Assembly: GCA_943367475.1 (NCBI GenBank)
Contig: CALRJH020000013.1
Location: forward strand, 1 to 64,000
DNA: 64,000 nucleotides
Reading direction: 5' to 3'
Origin: Methylophilus sp943367475
Lineage (GTDB): Bacteria > Pseudomonadota > Gammaproteobacteria > Burkholderiales > Methylophilaceae
The notes under the pieces are model-generated. The model had not been told where the DNA came from. It did not search any database and saw only the letters and a list, made by a program, of their open reading frames with translations. Position numbers and translations under genes: made by a program. Every line of letters begins with the position of its first letter. Position 1 is the first letter of the stretch. Of the stretch, positions 9,015-16,847 are shown in pieces.

Positions 9015-9979
9015 AATTGGAGTCCTTCTTCAAAACGGGCTTGCGGTAAATCTTTGCCGATAAATACCAGGGTGGAGTGTCGTTGTTCATGCGCTTGCCA
9101 AGCCGTGGTGTGGTCGCCGCTCATCAGCATATGCACGCCCTGAAACACAATGCGTTGCGGATCATTGAAGGCGTTGACGATGCCTTTGTAACGTAACAGT
9201 TGCGTGCCATAGATTTCTATCATGGCTTCGAGAAACACTTCCAGCTTGGCCAAATCAAACGGGCGTTCGCTGTTAAATACAAAGGCTTGGATGGCGTCAT
9301 CATGTGTGTGCGCCACATCTTGCAAAAAGTCAGGCTCAATCGCGAGAATGGCATCCAGTGAAAAGCCATCGATATCCAGAATCTGTTTTAAATCGGTCTG
9401 GCTAAAGTGGGCGGCCTGAATGCTGGCGCGCGGGTTAATCTGTCGGAGCCTGCCCTGTAATTGCGCGATTTGCTCTGCAGCAACCAGATCGGTTTTTGAC
9501 AACAGAATGCGGTCTGCAAAGCCGATCTGCTCTTGTGCCTCGTGGTGTGCATCCAGTTGCTGCATGGCATGTACAGCATCGACCACGGTGATAATGGCAT
9601 CCAGCGTGTAGTCGGCATAAATGGCGTCCTCGACAAAAAAAGTTTGCGCGACCGGGGCCGGGTCGGCCAGTCCGGTGGTCTCGATGATGACGCGGTCAAA
9701 GCGCAATTGGCCTGCCGCTTGTTTTTGCGCAAGCTCGCCTAAAATGCGCACCAGATCACCGCGCACCGTGCAGCAGATGCAGCCATTATTCATTTCGACG
9801 ATCTGCTCATCGCCCTGAATCAGCAAATCACCGTCGATGCCGGTTTCGCCAAATTCGTTTTCAATCACGGCAATGCGCTGTCCATGCGCTTCTTGCAGAA
9901 TCCGGTTGAGTAGCGTGGTTTTGCCTGCGCCGAGAAAACCGGTGAGGATGGTGACCGGCGTTTTTGAAGTGGTGGTCAT
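9002..9979 (-). CDS. COG0523/CobW-family GTPase
   Basis: A 325-residue paralogue of the following gene, with Walker A GFLGAGKTT (residues 14-22), GCICC (66-70), ETTGLADP, SKTD and a shorter CobW_C domain. It looks like the YjiA/YeiR group, which binds zinc and hydrolyses GTP. The start at MTTTSKT (9979) overlaps the ZIP gene stop as ATGA; a frame 10 codons longer would overlap it further. Two different COG0523 proteins in one operon suggests separate clients or separate metal-transfer steps; this is inference. Confidence 0.88.
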   Translation of the reverse strand: MTTTSKTPVTILTGFLGAGKTTLLNRILQEAHGQRIAVIENEFGETGIDGDLLIQGDEQIVEMNNGCICCTVRGDLVRILGELAQKQAAGQLRFDRVIIETTGLADPAPVAQTFFVEDAIYADYTLDAIITVVDAVHAMQQLDAHHEAQEQIGFADRILLSKTDLVAAEQIAQLQGRLRQINPRASIQAAHFSQTDLKQILDIDGFSLDAILAIEPDFLQDVAHTHDDAIQAFVFNSERPFDLAKLEVFLEAMIEIYGTQLLRYKGIVNAFNDPQRIVFQGVHMLMSGDHTTAWQAHEQRHSTLVFIGKDLPQARFEEGLQLCLV

Positions 9980-10749
9980 AGCAAGGCCTTCCAATAGTGA
10001 ATCAAACATTGTTGCATCATGGGTGATGTCCAGGCCACAGCCAGCCCGGTGATCAGCAAGCCGCTTTGTAATATGAGGTCTTTGGGTTGAAAGTGACGGT
10101 GCAAACTGGGCACCAGATCGGCCAGCGCAATGTAAATAAAGCTTGCTGCCGCCACCAGCAGTGCGTGGGGAATCAGGTGGTTGATATGGCTAAAGCCGAC
10201 CCAGCCAGCCAGGCCACCTGCCAGCATGGCCGAGCCTGAAAGCATATTCAGCAGCAATGCCCGTGTTCTGCTCAGCCCTGCATGCATCAACACCATAAAG
10301 TCCGAGATTTCTTGCGGGATTTCATGGGCCGTAATGGCCATGGCCGTGACCCAGCCCAGCGTGACATCGGTCATAAAGGCGGCCGCCAACAAAATACCGT
10401 CCACAAAATTATGCACACCGTCACCCACCAATATGATGGTGACTTCAGCGCGATAGCTTTGGGAGTGTTGCGTAAACTGATGGGAGTGACGCCAGATCGC
10501 CAGTTTTTCCAGCACAAAAAACAGCAGCATGCCGCCAATCAACGTCCAGCCTGCATCGGCCGTGTCTATGCCTAAATTCAAGGCTTCGGGCAGTAAATCC
10601 GTGAATGCAAAGCCGAGCAAGACGCCCACAGCAAATGCCACCATGCGGTGCGCGTGATTGGCCAGCACCGTCGTTGATAACAATCCGGCTAACAGGACAG
10701 AGCACACACCACCGATGAGACAAGCAAGGACGAGAGAGAAGAACACCAT
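9976..10749 (-). CDS. ZIP-family zinc transporter
   Basis: A 257-residue inner-membrane protein with about eight helices. The ZIP signature is clear in helices 4 and 5: HNFVDG (H113, N114, D117) and HEIPQE (H142, E143, E147), which form the binuclear metal site. A His-rich cytoplasmic loop (residues 88-95) precedes it. I place the start at MVFFSLVLA (10749) because upstream in-frame ATGs fall in the promoter and operator region; however, no Shine-Dalgarno sequence is visible before any candidate. First gene of the zinc operon, with two palindromic operators immediately upstream. Confidence 0.87.
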   Translation of the reverse strand: MVFFSLVLACLIGGVCSVLLAGLLSTTVLANHAHRMVAFAVGVLLGFAFTDLLPEALNLGIDTADAGWTLIGGMLLFFVLEKLAIWRHSHQFTQHSQSYRAEVTIILVGDGVHNFVDGILLAAAFMTDVTLGWVTAMAITAHEIPQEISDFMVLMHAGLSRTRALLLNMLSGSAMLAGGLAGWVGFSHINHLIPHALLVAAASFIYIALADLVPSLHRHFQPKDLILQSGLLITGLAVAWTSPMMQQCLIHYWKALL

Positions 10750-10754
10750 TTTAA

Positions 10755-10767
10755 GCAACTTTGTTGC
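10755..10767. promoter_or_regulatory. Zur-like operator, promoter-proximal
   Basis: GCAACTTTGTTGC, a perfect GCAAC-N3-GTTGC inverted repeat lying just before the ZIP start codon, at or just after the predicted transcription start. A degenerate copy (GCAGTTGTGTTGC) abuts it at 10771-10783. Confidence 0.65.
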
Positions 10768-10785
10768 AATGCAGTTGTGTTGCAT

Positions 10786-10812
10786 TTTATAGTGCAAGCA
10801 CTTTAATTGCAA
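10786..10812 (-). promoter_or_regulatory. candidate promoter of the zinc operon
   Basis: On the minus strand a TTGCAA element (10812-10807) is followed after 15 nt by TATAAA (10791-10786). The -35 element lies inside the distal operator, so repressor binding would cover it. The spacing is 1-2 nt short of ideal. Confidence 0.4.
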
Positions 10813-10829
10813 CTTTGTTGCAATTAAAG
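10801..10829. promoter_or_regulatory. Zur-like operator, extended perfect palindrome
   Basis: CTTTAATTGCAAC (10801-10813) and GTTGCAATTAAAG (10817-10829) are perfect 13-nt arms around TTT; the core GCAACTTTGTTGC is identical to the proximal operator. Fur-family dimers bind such palindromes. The remaining 272 bp up to zur (10830-11101) shows no further gene that I can support. Confidence 0.7.
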
Positions 10830-11101
10830 TGGAGAAGTATTTTTAAGTGTGCGTTGGACTAGTGTGATTAGCATGCCTGTGCGCGCATGCGGGGCATGTA
10901 ATTACAGGATCGCATTCAGATGACGGGATTTTGAAAATGTAAGGTTAGTGCTGACGGTAAACGTTTTAGCCTCGCGCTTGATTATCCATTCAGCCAGCCA
11001 GCAGACGTAATTTTTCTGGATGTTAACTGTTGTTTTTATCGGCTAGCACGGACTCCAATAAAAGAGGGTACGCACCATGTTAAAACTAAGAAGTGGTCAT
11101 A

Positions 11102-11569
11102 TTACTTCGCACTTTGCGAAGTCTGACAATCCTGACAGAGTCCTTTTAAGCTGATTTCGATGTTCGTCACCTGATAGGTATCAAAAATGGCTTGCGGAAT
11201 ATGCGCGGCCAGTTCGTGTATGCATAAGACAGTGCCGCAAGATTGACAGTGCAGATGGGCGTGGCCGTGGTTGTTGATCATGCCGGAAGTGGCATTTGCA
11301 GGTGTCTTAAAGCTCCGTTTAGGGCTGTTTAATTGGTACTTCCAGGCGCGATCATCGGTTGATATTTTATGAATGAGCGCGTTTTCCTGTAGCCAGTCTA
11401 AAACACGGTACACCGTGACCCTGTCAATTTCCTTCACCCCTTGTAAGGCCGAAAGAATCTCAGTGTGGCTTAAGGCCGTGGAGGAGTGCATTAAGGTATT
11501 CAACACGGCAATACGCGCTTTGGTCGGGCGTAACCCGGCATCAGTCATTAATTGTTGAGCAGTTTGCAT
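11102..11569 (-). CDS. zur: Fur-family zinc uptake regulator Zur
   Basis: A 155-residue Fur-family repressor: N-terminal winged helix (about 1-85, with GLRPTKARIAVL and the recognition segment DRVTVYRVLDWL), then a dimerisation domain with the HxHxxC-type site HGHAHLHCQSC and a second CxxC (LCQDC) for structural zinc. The small size, the two CxxC motifs and the adjacent zinc operon favour Zur over Fur. The gene begins 8 nt after the selO stop and has no visible Shine-Dalgarno sequence, so its translation may depend on ribosomes finishing selO. A GC-rich hairpin (ACTTCGCA/TGCGAAGT) covers its stop codon. Confidence 0.85.
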   Translation of the reverse strand: MQTAQQLMTDAGLRPTKARIAVLNTLMHSSTALSHTEILSALQGVKEIDRVTVYRVLDWLQENALIHKISTDDRAWKYQLNSPKRSFKTPANATSGMINNHGHAHLHCQSCGTVLCIHELAAHIPQAIFDTYQVTNIEISLKGLCQDCQTSQSAK

Positions 11570-11577
11570 AGCAAAAA

Positions 11578-13164
11578 TTATGAACTACACGACAACATCG
11601 AGCAACCCGCTTTTTGTCGCGCCCAGTCCGGACGCTTGTTGGCAAACTGTTCCATGCCTGCCTGCACGGTGTAGGGATTGCGCAACAGTTGCAACAATGC
11701 CAGCAGGCGGCTGTTGTCACCGGTGGTGGCGAGGTCGATGGCCTCTTGCGCCATGTAGTTGCGTAACACATACACAGGATTGGCTGTGGCCATCAGTGGC
11801 AAGCGTTGCGCAGGGGCAAGGCTGGAGGATTGCACGCGCTGCGCATAGTCATTCAGCCAGGTTTGGCAATCGTTACCATATTGCTGGTAGCCTTGCTCGG
11901 TATAAAAAGCTTCCTGCAAGGTTTGCAACTGTGGGTGGGTGATATCCAGTTGTGCAAGCCGTGTGAAGAATAGGGTCATATCGACTTCTGCCCGCGTCAT
12001 CAGTTCAAAAATGCGGTTAATCAGGTCGCCATCTTGATCCTGCCATGTATCCAGGCCAAATTTACGGGTAAGCGAGCCAGTCAGTTCCCGCATGTAAACG
12101 CGGTCAAACTCACTCAAGCCCTGCGCCAGGCCTTGGCTATCCGGCAATATGGTTGCCAGCGCTTCTGCCAGCCGCTCAAGATTCCAGCGTGCTATGTCAG
12201 GTTGCCTGCCATAGCAATAGCGGCGGCCTTGGGCATCGGTTGTATTAGGCGTCCAGCCTGCATCAAAGTTATCCACCCAGCCGTATGGGCCATAATCGAT
12301 GGTGAGGCCGAGAATGGACATATTGTCGGTATTCATCACGCCATGCACAAAGCCAACGCGCATCCAGTGGGCAATCATCACAGCGGTGCGGCTGCAAATT
12401 TCTTCAAACCAGGCTTCTACCAACTCGGCTTGCAGATTGTGTGGGTCCAATACCATCCCAGTCTCTGACAGCCAGTCACCATAATCGCGGTCTATGGTGA
12501 ATGCGATGAGTTGTTTCAGCAGATGCAGTTCGCCACGGCTGGCCAGTATTTCAAAATGGCCAAAACGGGTAAAGGAGGGCGCAACACGACAGACAATGGC
12601 ACCTGGTTCAATTTGCCGGTTGCCGTCATAAAACATATCGCGGATTACGCCGTCACCTGTAGTGACCAGACTCAAAGCGCGGGTGGTAGGCACGCCCAGA
12701 TAATGCATGGCCTCTGAGCATAAAAACTCGCGCAAGCTTGAACGCAATACCGCGCGGCCATCCGCCGAGCGGGAGTAGGGTGTTTCACCTGCGCCCTTGA
12801 GTTGCAGTTCAAAGCGCTTGCCCGCATGCAATAACTCACCCAGATAAATGGCACGGCCATCGCCCAGTTGTCCGGCCCAATGCCCGAACTGGTGGCCACC
12901 ATAGCGTGTGGCATAGGTACGCATGCCAGTGATTTCGCCATTGCCGCCGAGCACCTGTATCCAGTCGGGGGTTTGCATGTCTTGTGCTGACAGCCCCAGC
13001 ATGTCGGCCACCTCGGTGCTGTAGGCTAACAGCTGCGGATGCTTGACCGGCGTGGGCTGTACCGCTGACCACAGGCAACCAGAGACCTGGCGGGTGTAGT
13101 TGTCGGTAATTGGGTCGCCCGGCAGTTCGCGGGTAAAACGGTTGTCAAAATTTAAAGGGCGCAT
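11578..13164 (-). CDS. selO: protein adenylyltransferase SelO (YdiU)
   Basis: A 528-residue SelO pseudokinase, which transfers AMP from ATP to protein hydroxyls and is linked to redox stress. Seen in order: GGHQFGHWAGQLGDGRA (about 89-105), the nucleotide-binding KGAGETPYSRSADGR (K123-R137), the metal-binding MNTDNMS (N278, D280, N281) and DYGPYGW (D290). The C-terminus GCSMLSCSS carries the Cys that replaces selenocysteine of eukaryotic SelO. It is about 50 residues longer than E. coli YdiU. The ATG at 13164 is chosen; a TTG 27 nt earlier is possible. It is co-directional with zur (8-nt gap). Confidence 0.9.
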   Translation of the reverse strand: MRPLNFDNRFTRELPGDPITDNYTRQVSGCLWSAVQPTPVKHPQLLAYSTEVADMLGLSAQDMQTPDWIQVLGGNGEITGMRTYATRYGGHQFGHWAGQLGDGRAIYLGELLHAGKRFELQLKGAGETPYSRSADGRAVLRSSLREFLCSEAMHYLGVPTTRALSLVTTGDGVIRDMFYDGNRQIEPGAIVCRVAPSFTRFGHFEILASRGELHLLKQLIAFTIDRDYGDWLSETGMVLDPHNLQAELVEAWFEEICSRTAVMIAHWMRVGFVHGVMNTDNMSILGLTIDYGPYGWVDNFDAGWTPNTTDAQGRRYCYGRQPDIARWNLERLAEALATILPDSQGLAQGLSEFDRVYMRELTGSLTRKFGLDTWQDQDGDLINRIFELMTRAEVDMTLFFTRLAQLDITHPQLQTLQEAFYTEQGYQQYGNDCQTWLNDYAQRVQSSSLAPAQRLPLMATANPVYVLRNYMAQEAIDLATTGDNSRLLALLQLLRNPYTVQAGMEQFANKRPDWARQKAGCSMLSCSS

Positions 13165-13305
13165 TTGAAACTGGCATTTCCATCCACTCAATATTACCGT
13201 TCATCATAACATTATCATCCCATGCTAAACTTTGGCGCGTTTAAAACTTCATGTGCACAAAGACTTTATGAAGCATTTGTTTATGGAAGCTATTTTTGAA
13301 AGCGA

Positions 13306-13866
13306 TTGATTGATTTTATGGGCAGTTTGCAACACTCAAGCTTGAAAGACGCTGGCAAGCTGAAGGGCGTGCTGGTGTTTTTTTGCCTTTTTATTGTCAT
13401 GCAGCAAATTTGGTTACATGTTGCCAATACAAGCTTGGGTGCATGGTGGATTAATGATGTGATCACCCAAGGATTGGCATTGACTATTGCGTGGGTGCAA
13501 GTCGAGCAGGTGACCGTGGTGGGGAGCACGATTATCGGCGCACATGCCAGCATGAACATTGCCAATGGTTGTGATGGTGTGGACATGATGATCATGTTGA
13601 TGGCCGCACTGATAAGTACCACATTAAGCCTGAGGCAGAAGCTGCTGGGCGCTTTATTTGGCTTGCTATTTTTATTTATAATCAATCAGTTGCGCTTGTT
13701 ACTATTGTTTAATGTATTGCAACACCATCGCGCGCACTTTACTTTCACGCACGGCATGCTTGCCCCTTTTTTAATGCTAGGCGCAACGGGTATATTTTAT
13801 GCGTGGTGGTTGGCTTTATCTAAGAAACACTCAGCGAGCGATTCATCTGCATGCACTTCGCATTAA
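13306..13866 (+). CDS. xrtH: exosortase H (IPTL-CTERM-specific sortase)
   Basis: A 186-residue polytopic membrane protein of the exosortase/archaeosortase family. The catalytic triad is recognisable: Cys in NIANGCDGVD (C89), Arg in FIINQLRLLLL (R130) and His in FTFTHG (H149). Its small size and its neighbours, an XrtH-type accessory protein and a protease with a VPTLPEWG tail, identify it as the XrtH class, which processes IPTLxxWG-CTERM proteins at the inner membrane. The first codon is a TTG (13306); an ATG four codons later (13318) is equally possible, as neither has a strong ribosome-binding site. Confidence 0.85.
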   Translation: MIDFMGSLQHSSLKDAGKLKGVLVFFCLFIVMQQIWLHVANTSLGAWWINDVITQGLALTIAWVQVEQVTVVGSTIIGAHASMNIANGCDGVDMMIMLMAALISTTLSLRQKLLGALFGLLFLFIINQLRLLLLFNVLQHHRAHFTFTHGMLAPFLMLGATGIFYAWWLALSKKHSASDSSACTSH

Positions 13867-14420
13867 AATTTTTCTGTTATGTATTGTGCACAGGATTGAC
13901 GCTCAATACATTTTTTAGCCCTGTGGTAGTAACCCTTTTGCCTCTTTTTAAGTTTGTTTTTATGGCGATTGACAGTACGTTTGAGGTGATTGCTTGCCAG
14001 GTCACAACACTGGGCGACGCGGAAGTGATTGCTTTTGATGTGAGATTGGCAAAGTCTTTCTGGTTAGGGAAGTATTTTGTCGAGGCGGATCCCAGGGGCA
14101 TCGCACACGTCAGTACCACTTTGGTACATCTTTGGCAAAGCCTGGCTGTATGCATCGCCTTGATTTTATCCTGGCCAGATATCAGCGTGCGCAAACGCAT
14201 GCTTGCGCTGGTTTACGGGCTGTTTTTTTGCATGTTGGCATGGAGTGTAGACGTGCCTTTGGTCCTGCTGGCATCATTATGGCAAATGATCTATACACAT
14301 TATGCTATCCAGGAATTCTCAATCTTGATGTATTGGCAAGAGGTGCTGGAAAACGGTGGTCGATTGATCATTGGATTGCTCGTCGGGTATTTAGCCATTA
14401 TGTTTGGCATAAAAACTTGA
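13851..14420 (+). CDS. exosortase H-associated membrane protein
   Basis: A 189-residue protein with about four hydrophobic segments (N-terminus, about 90-115, 120-150 and C-terminus) and an extracytoplasmic region between the first two. It overlaps the exosortase gene by 16 nt, so the pair is co-translated. Proteins of this size and topology accompany XrtH in other genomes and are annotated as XrtH-associated; their role (substrate presentation, folding or anchoring) is not established. The assignment rests mainly on context. Confidence 0.7.
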   Translation: MHFALKFFCYVLCTGLTLNTFFSPVVVTLLPLFKFVFMAIDSTFEVIACQVTTLGDAEVIAFDVRLAKSFWLGKYFVEADPRGIAHVSTTLVHLWQSLAVCIALILSWPDISVRKRMLALVYGLFFCMLAWSVDVPLVLLASLWQMIYTHYAIQEFSILMYWQEVLENGGRLIIGLLVGYLAIMFGIKT

Positions 14421-14626
14421 ATCTATACAACTGCTTATGAAGAAAAAATATCCTTCATTATCCTCTTTCCTGCTGTAGTTTGTCTTTGATTGACTTTGTA
14501 ATGCAGCCTCCGGTTCAAGAAGGTTGAAGTTGAAAGTATTAGTTCCATTTCTGGGTATGCTTTCATCACGCTTTCATAAATAAAACTTAGCATCTGTAAA
14601 CCAATTACAATCCAATCCTCCAGTGC

Positions 14627-16753
14627 GTGATGCCAATTTTACTCCTGTCTCTTTTATTTCTGTTTCCAGCCTTTTCTCATGCAGCAGAGATTGAGCAGGA
14701 AGTCTTGACCCGTTTCAATCAGGGCAAGACACAAGATTTGATTGTTGAATTTGATGATACGGCGGTGAACAAGAGCCTGGTAGAAACGCGCGTAAAAAAG
14801 CGGCTGAAGACTGATAACGACGATGTGTTGGTGATGAAGCGCAAGGCTTATGCCGCACTGAAAAGCCAAATAAAAACGCTTGAATTGCAGCAGGGCATCC
14901 AGGCACTTAAAGACTATCCATATTTGCCATTGAGCTTAAAGCGTTTTAAATCGCTCAGGTCGCTCAAAACCTTTATGGCCAGTGGCAACATCAAGGCCGT
15001 TTATGCCGACAGGTTGATGCACAAGGTGCTCGCACAGAGTTTGCCTTTGATTAATCAACCTGTGGTAAGCCAAGTCAGCTATAAAGGTGCCGGGTCCACG
15101 GTGGTTGTGATTGATGATGGCATCGACTTTACAAAGTCAGCTTTTGGTCCCTGTACTGCGGTCGCGACGCCATCTGCTTCGTGTCGGGTGGTGGTGTCAA
15201 ATACGATTGTCAATTCTGGCACTGTGAATACAGACACCAGTCATGGCACCAATGTCGCAGCCACAGTGCTGGGTGTGGCGCCAGAGGCCAGAATCGCGGC
15301 AATCAATGTGTTCAATGATGCAGGAGGCGCCTATTCAAGCGATATTTTAAGTGCGATCAACTGGGCAATTGCCAATCGCTCAACTTACAATATTGTGGCG
15401 ATTAACATGAGTTTGGGCGCTTCTGATAAAAACACCAGCGCGTGTCAATTCAATCCTTTTACCAGCCCCATACAGCGCGCAAAGGATGCTGGAATCAATG
15501 TGGTGGTCGCCTCAGGCAATGATGGGTATCTGGATGGCATCAGTACGCCCGCCTGCGCGCCAGCGGCAATTTCAGTCGGGGCTGTTTACGATAGCAATGT
15601 CGGTGGCCTTGCCTACAGAAGTTGTACTGATACGACTTCGGCAGCCGATAAAGTCACTTGTTTTTCAAACAGTGCAAATTATTTAACCCTGTTGGCGCCT
15701 GGTGCTTTAATCACCGCGGCGGGGATCACGATGGCTGGCACTTCTCAAGCGTCTCCGCATGTGGCTGGTGCAGTAGCCGTTCTGCGATCAGCCTTTGCCA
15801 ATGAGACAGCGGATCAAATTCAAACGCGATTGGTCAGCTTTGGCAAAAGTGTGGCAGACAGCCGAAACAATATTGTCACACCCAGGCTGGATTTAAGCGC
15901 TTCAGCCCGTCCGCCAAATGATGCCTTTTCTATCCCTACGCTGATGAGTGACGCTACTGGCAGCATCAGTGGCACCAATGTGCTTGCCACTGCTGAAGTG
16001 GGCGAACCAGCGCATGCAAACCTGAATGCCAAAAATACCGTATGGTTACAGTGGACTGCGCCAGCGTCTGGTCAAATGACATTAAGTGTGACGGGCAACC
16101 TTGCAGCCCCTCGGCTGGCCGTCTACACAGGGACGGCAATCAATGCATTGACCACTAAAGCGAAAACGAACAACGCGAATACCCCGCTTTATTTTCAAGT
16201 GGTCTCGGGAACGCAGTACAAGATTGCACTGAATACCAATGCTTCAGAGGCTGGCAATTATCAACTGCAGTGGCAATTGAATACGCAGGCAAATGCCAAT
16301 TTATCCGTTGCTTTTAGCGGCCCTAACCAAGCGCTGGCATTGGCAACGCCTTATCTTTACACCTTAAGCGTTGCTAACGCCGGACCTGCGAATGCCACCA
16401 ATATCGCCGTGCAACTGGCCTTGCCTGATGGCGCAGACTTTATTAGTGCCGATCAGCGTTGCCAGCTGGTGAGCCGAACACTGACTTGCAGCATTACACA
16501 GTTAAATGCAGGGGATACAAGCAGCTTTGAGATCACCTTGTCGTGGAACAAGGTTGTGGATGTGTCACCGCTGGTGATCACATTGAATTCGGATTTGGCC
16601 GATGCTGATACCAGTAATAATTCGGCGACGTTTACGCTACCAAAAGATCCAAATACCGATGTAATCGATGTGCCGACCCTCCCTGAATGGGGAGTAATCA
16701 TCATGGCGTTGATGTTTGTTTTCCTCAATCGAAGAGACATCAAGCGTTTCTAA
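14627..16753 (+). CDS. S8 subtilisin-like protease with DUF11 and IPTL-CTERM sorting tail
   Basis: A 708-residue exported serine protease. A signal peptide (cleavage near FSHA, residue 19) and an inhibitor-like propeptide (about 20-135) precede the peptidase domain: Asp in VVVIDDG (D163), His in TSHGT (H206), oxyanion Asn in ASGND (N298) and Ser in GTSQASPH (S373). A beta-sandwich (about 440-560) and a DUF11 repeat (about 565-660) follow. The C-terminus is a textbook tripartite sorting signal: VPTLPEWG, a membrane helix and an Arg-rich end (NRRDIKRF). The exosortase gene about 1.3 kb upstream should process it. The start is GTG at 14627 or the adjacent ATG at 14630. Confidence 0.92.
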   Translation: MMPILLLSLLFLFPAFSHAAEIEQEVLTRFNQGKTQDLIVEFDDTAVNKSLVETRVKKRLKTDNDDVLVMKRKAYAALKSQIKTLELQQGIQALKDYPYLPLSLKRFKSLRSLKTFMASGNIKAVYADRLMHKVLAQSLPLINQPVVSQVSYKGAGSTVVVIDDGIDFTKSAFGPCTAVATPSASCRVVVSNTIVNSGTVNTDTSHGTNVAATVLGVAPEARIAAINVFNDAGGAYSSDILSAINWAIANRSTYNIVAINMSLGASDKNTSACQFNPFTSPIQRAKDAGINVVVASGNDGYLDGISTPACAPAAISVGAVYDSNVGGLAYRSCTDTTSAADKVTCFSNSANYLTLLAPGALITAAGITMAGTSQASPHVAGAVAVLRSAFANETADQIQTRLVSFGKSVADSRNNIVTPRLDLSASARPPNDAFSIPTLMSDATGSISGTNVLATAEVGEPAHANLNAKNTVWLQWTAPASGQMTLSVTGNLAAPRLAVYTGTAINALTTKAKTNNANTPLYFQVVSGTQYKIALNTNASEAGNYQLQWQLNTQANANLSVAFSGPNQALALATPYLYTLSVANAGPANATNIAVQLALPDGADFISADQRCQLVSRTLTCSITQLNAGDTSSFEITLSWNKVVDVSPLVITLNSDLADADTSNNSATFTLPKDPNTDVIDVPTLPEWGVIIMALMFVFLNRRDIKRF

Positions 16754-16847
16754 TATGATCTTTTCTTTTGTTCACCTCTGCATTTCTTGCACGCTTAATT
16801 AAACGCGCTAAGGTATCATTACGACTGTATTTTAAAGAATCAGTTTA

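Noticed and set aside
11077..11154. 25-codon plus-strand frame beginning MLKLRSGHIT with AGAGGG upstream
   Set aside because: It overlaps the 3' end of zur on the other strand, and the second half is the antisense of zur; a chance ribosome-binding site is likely.
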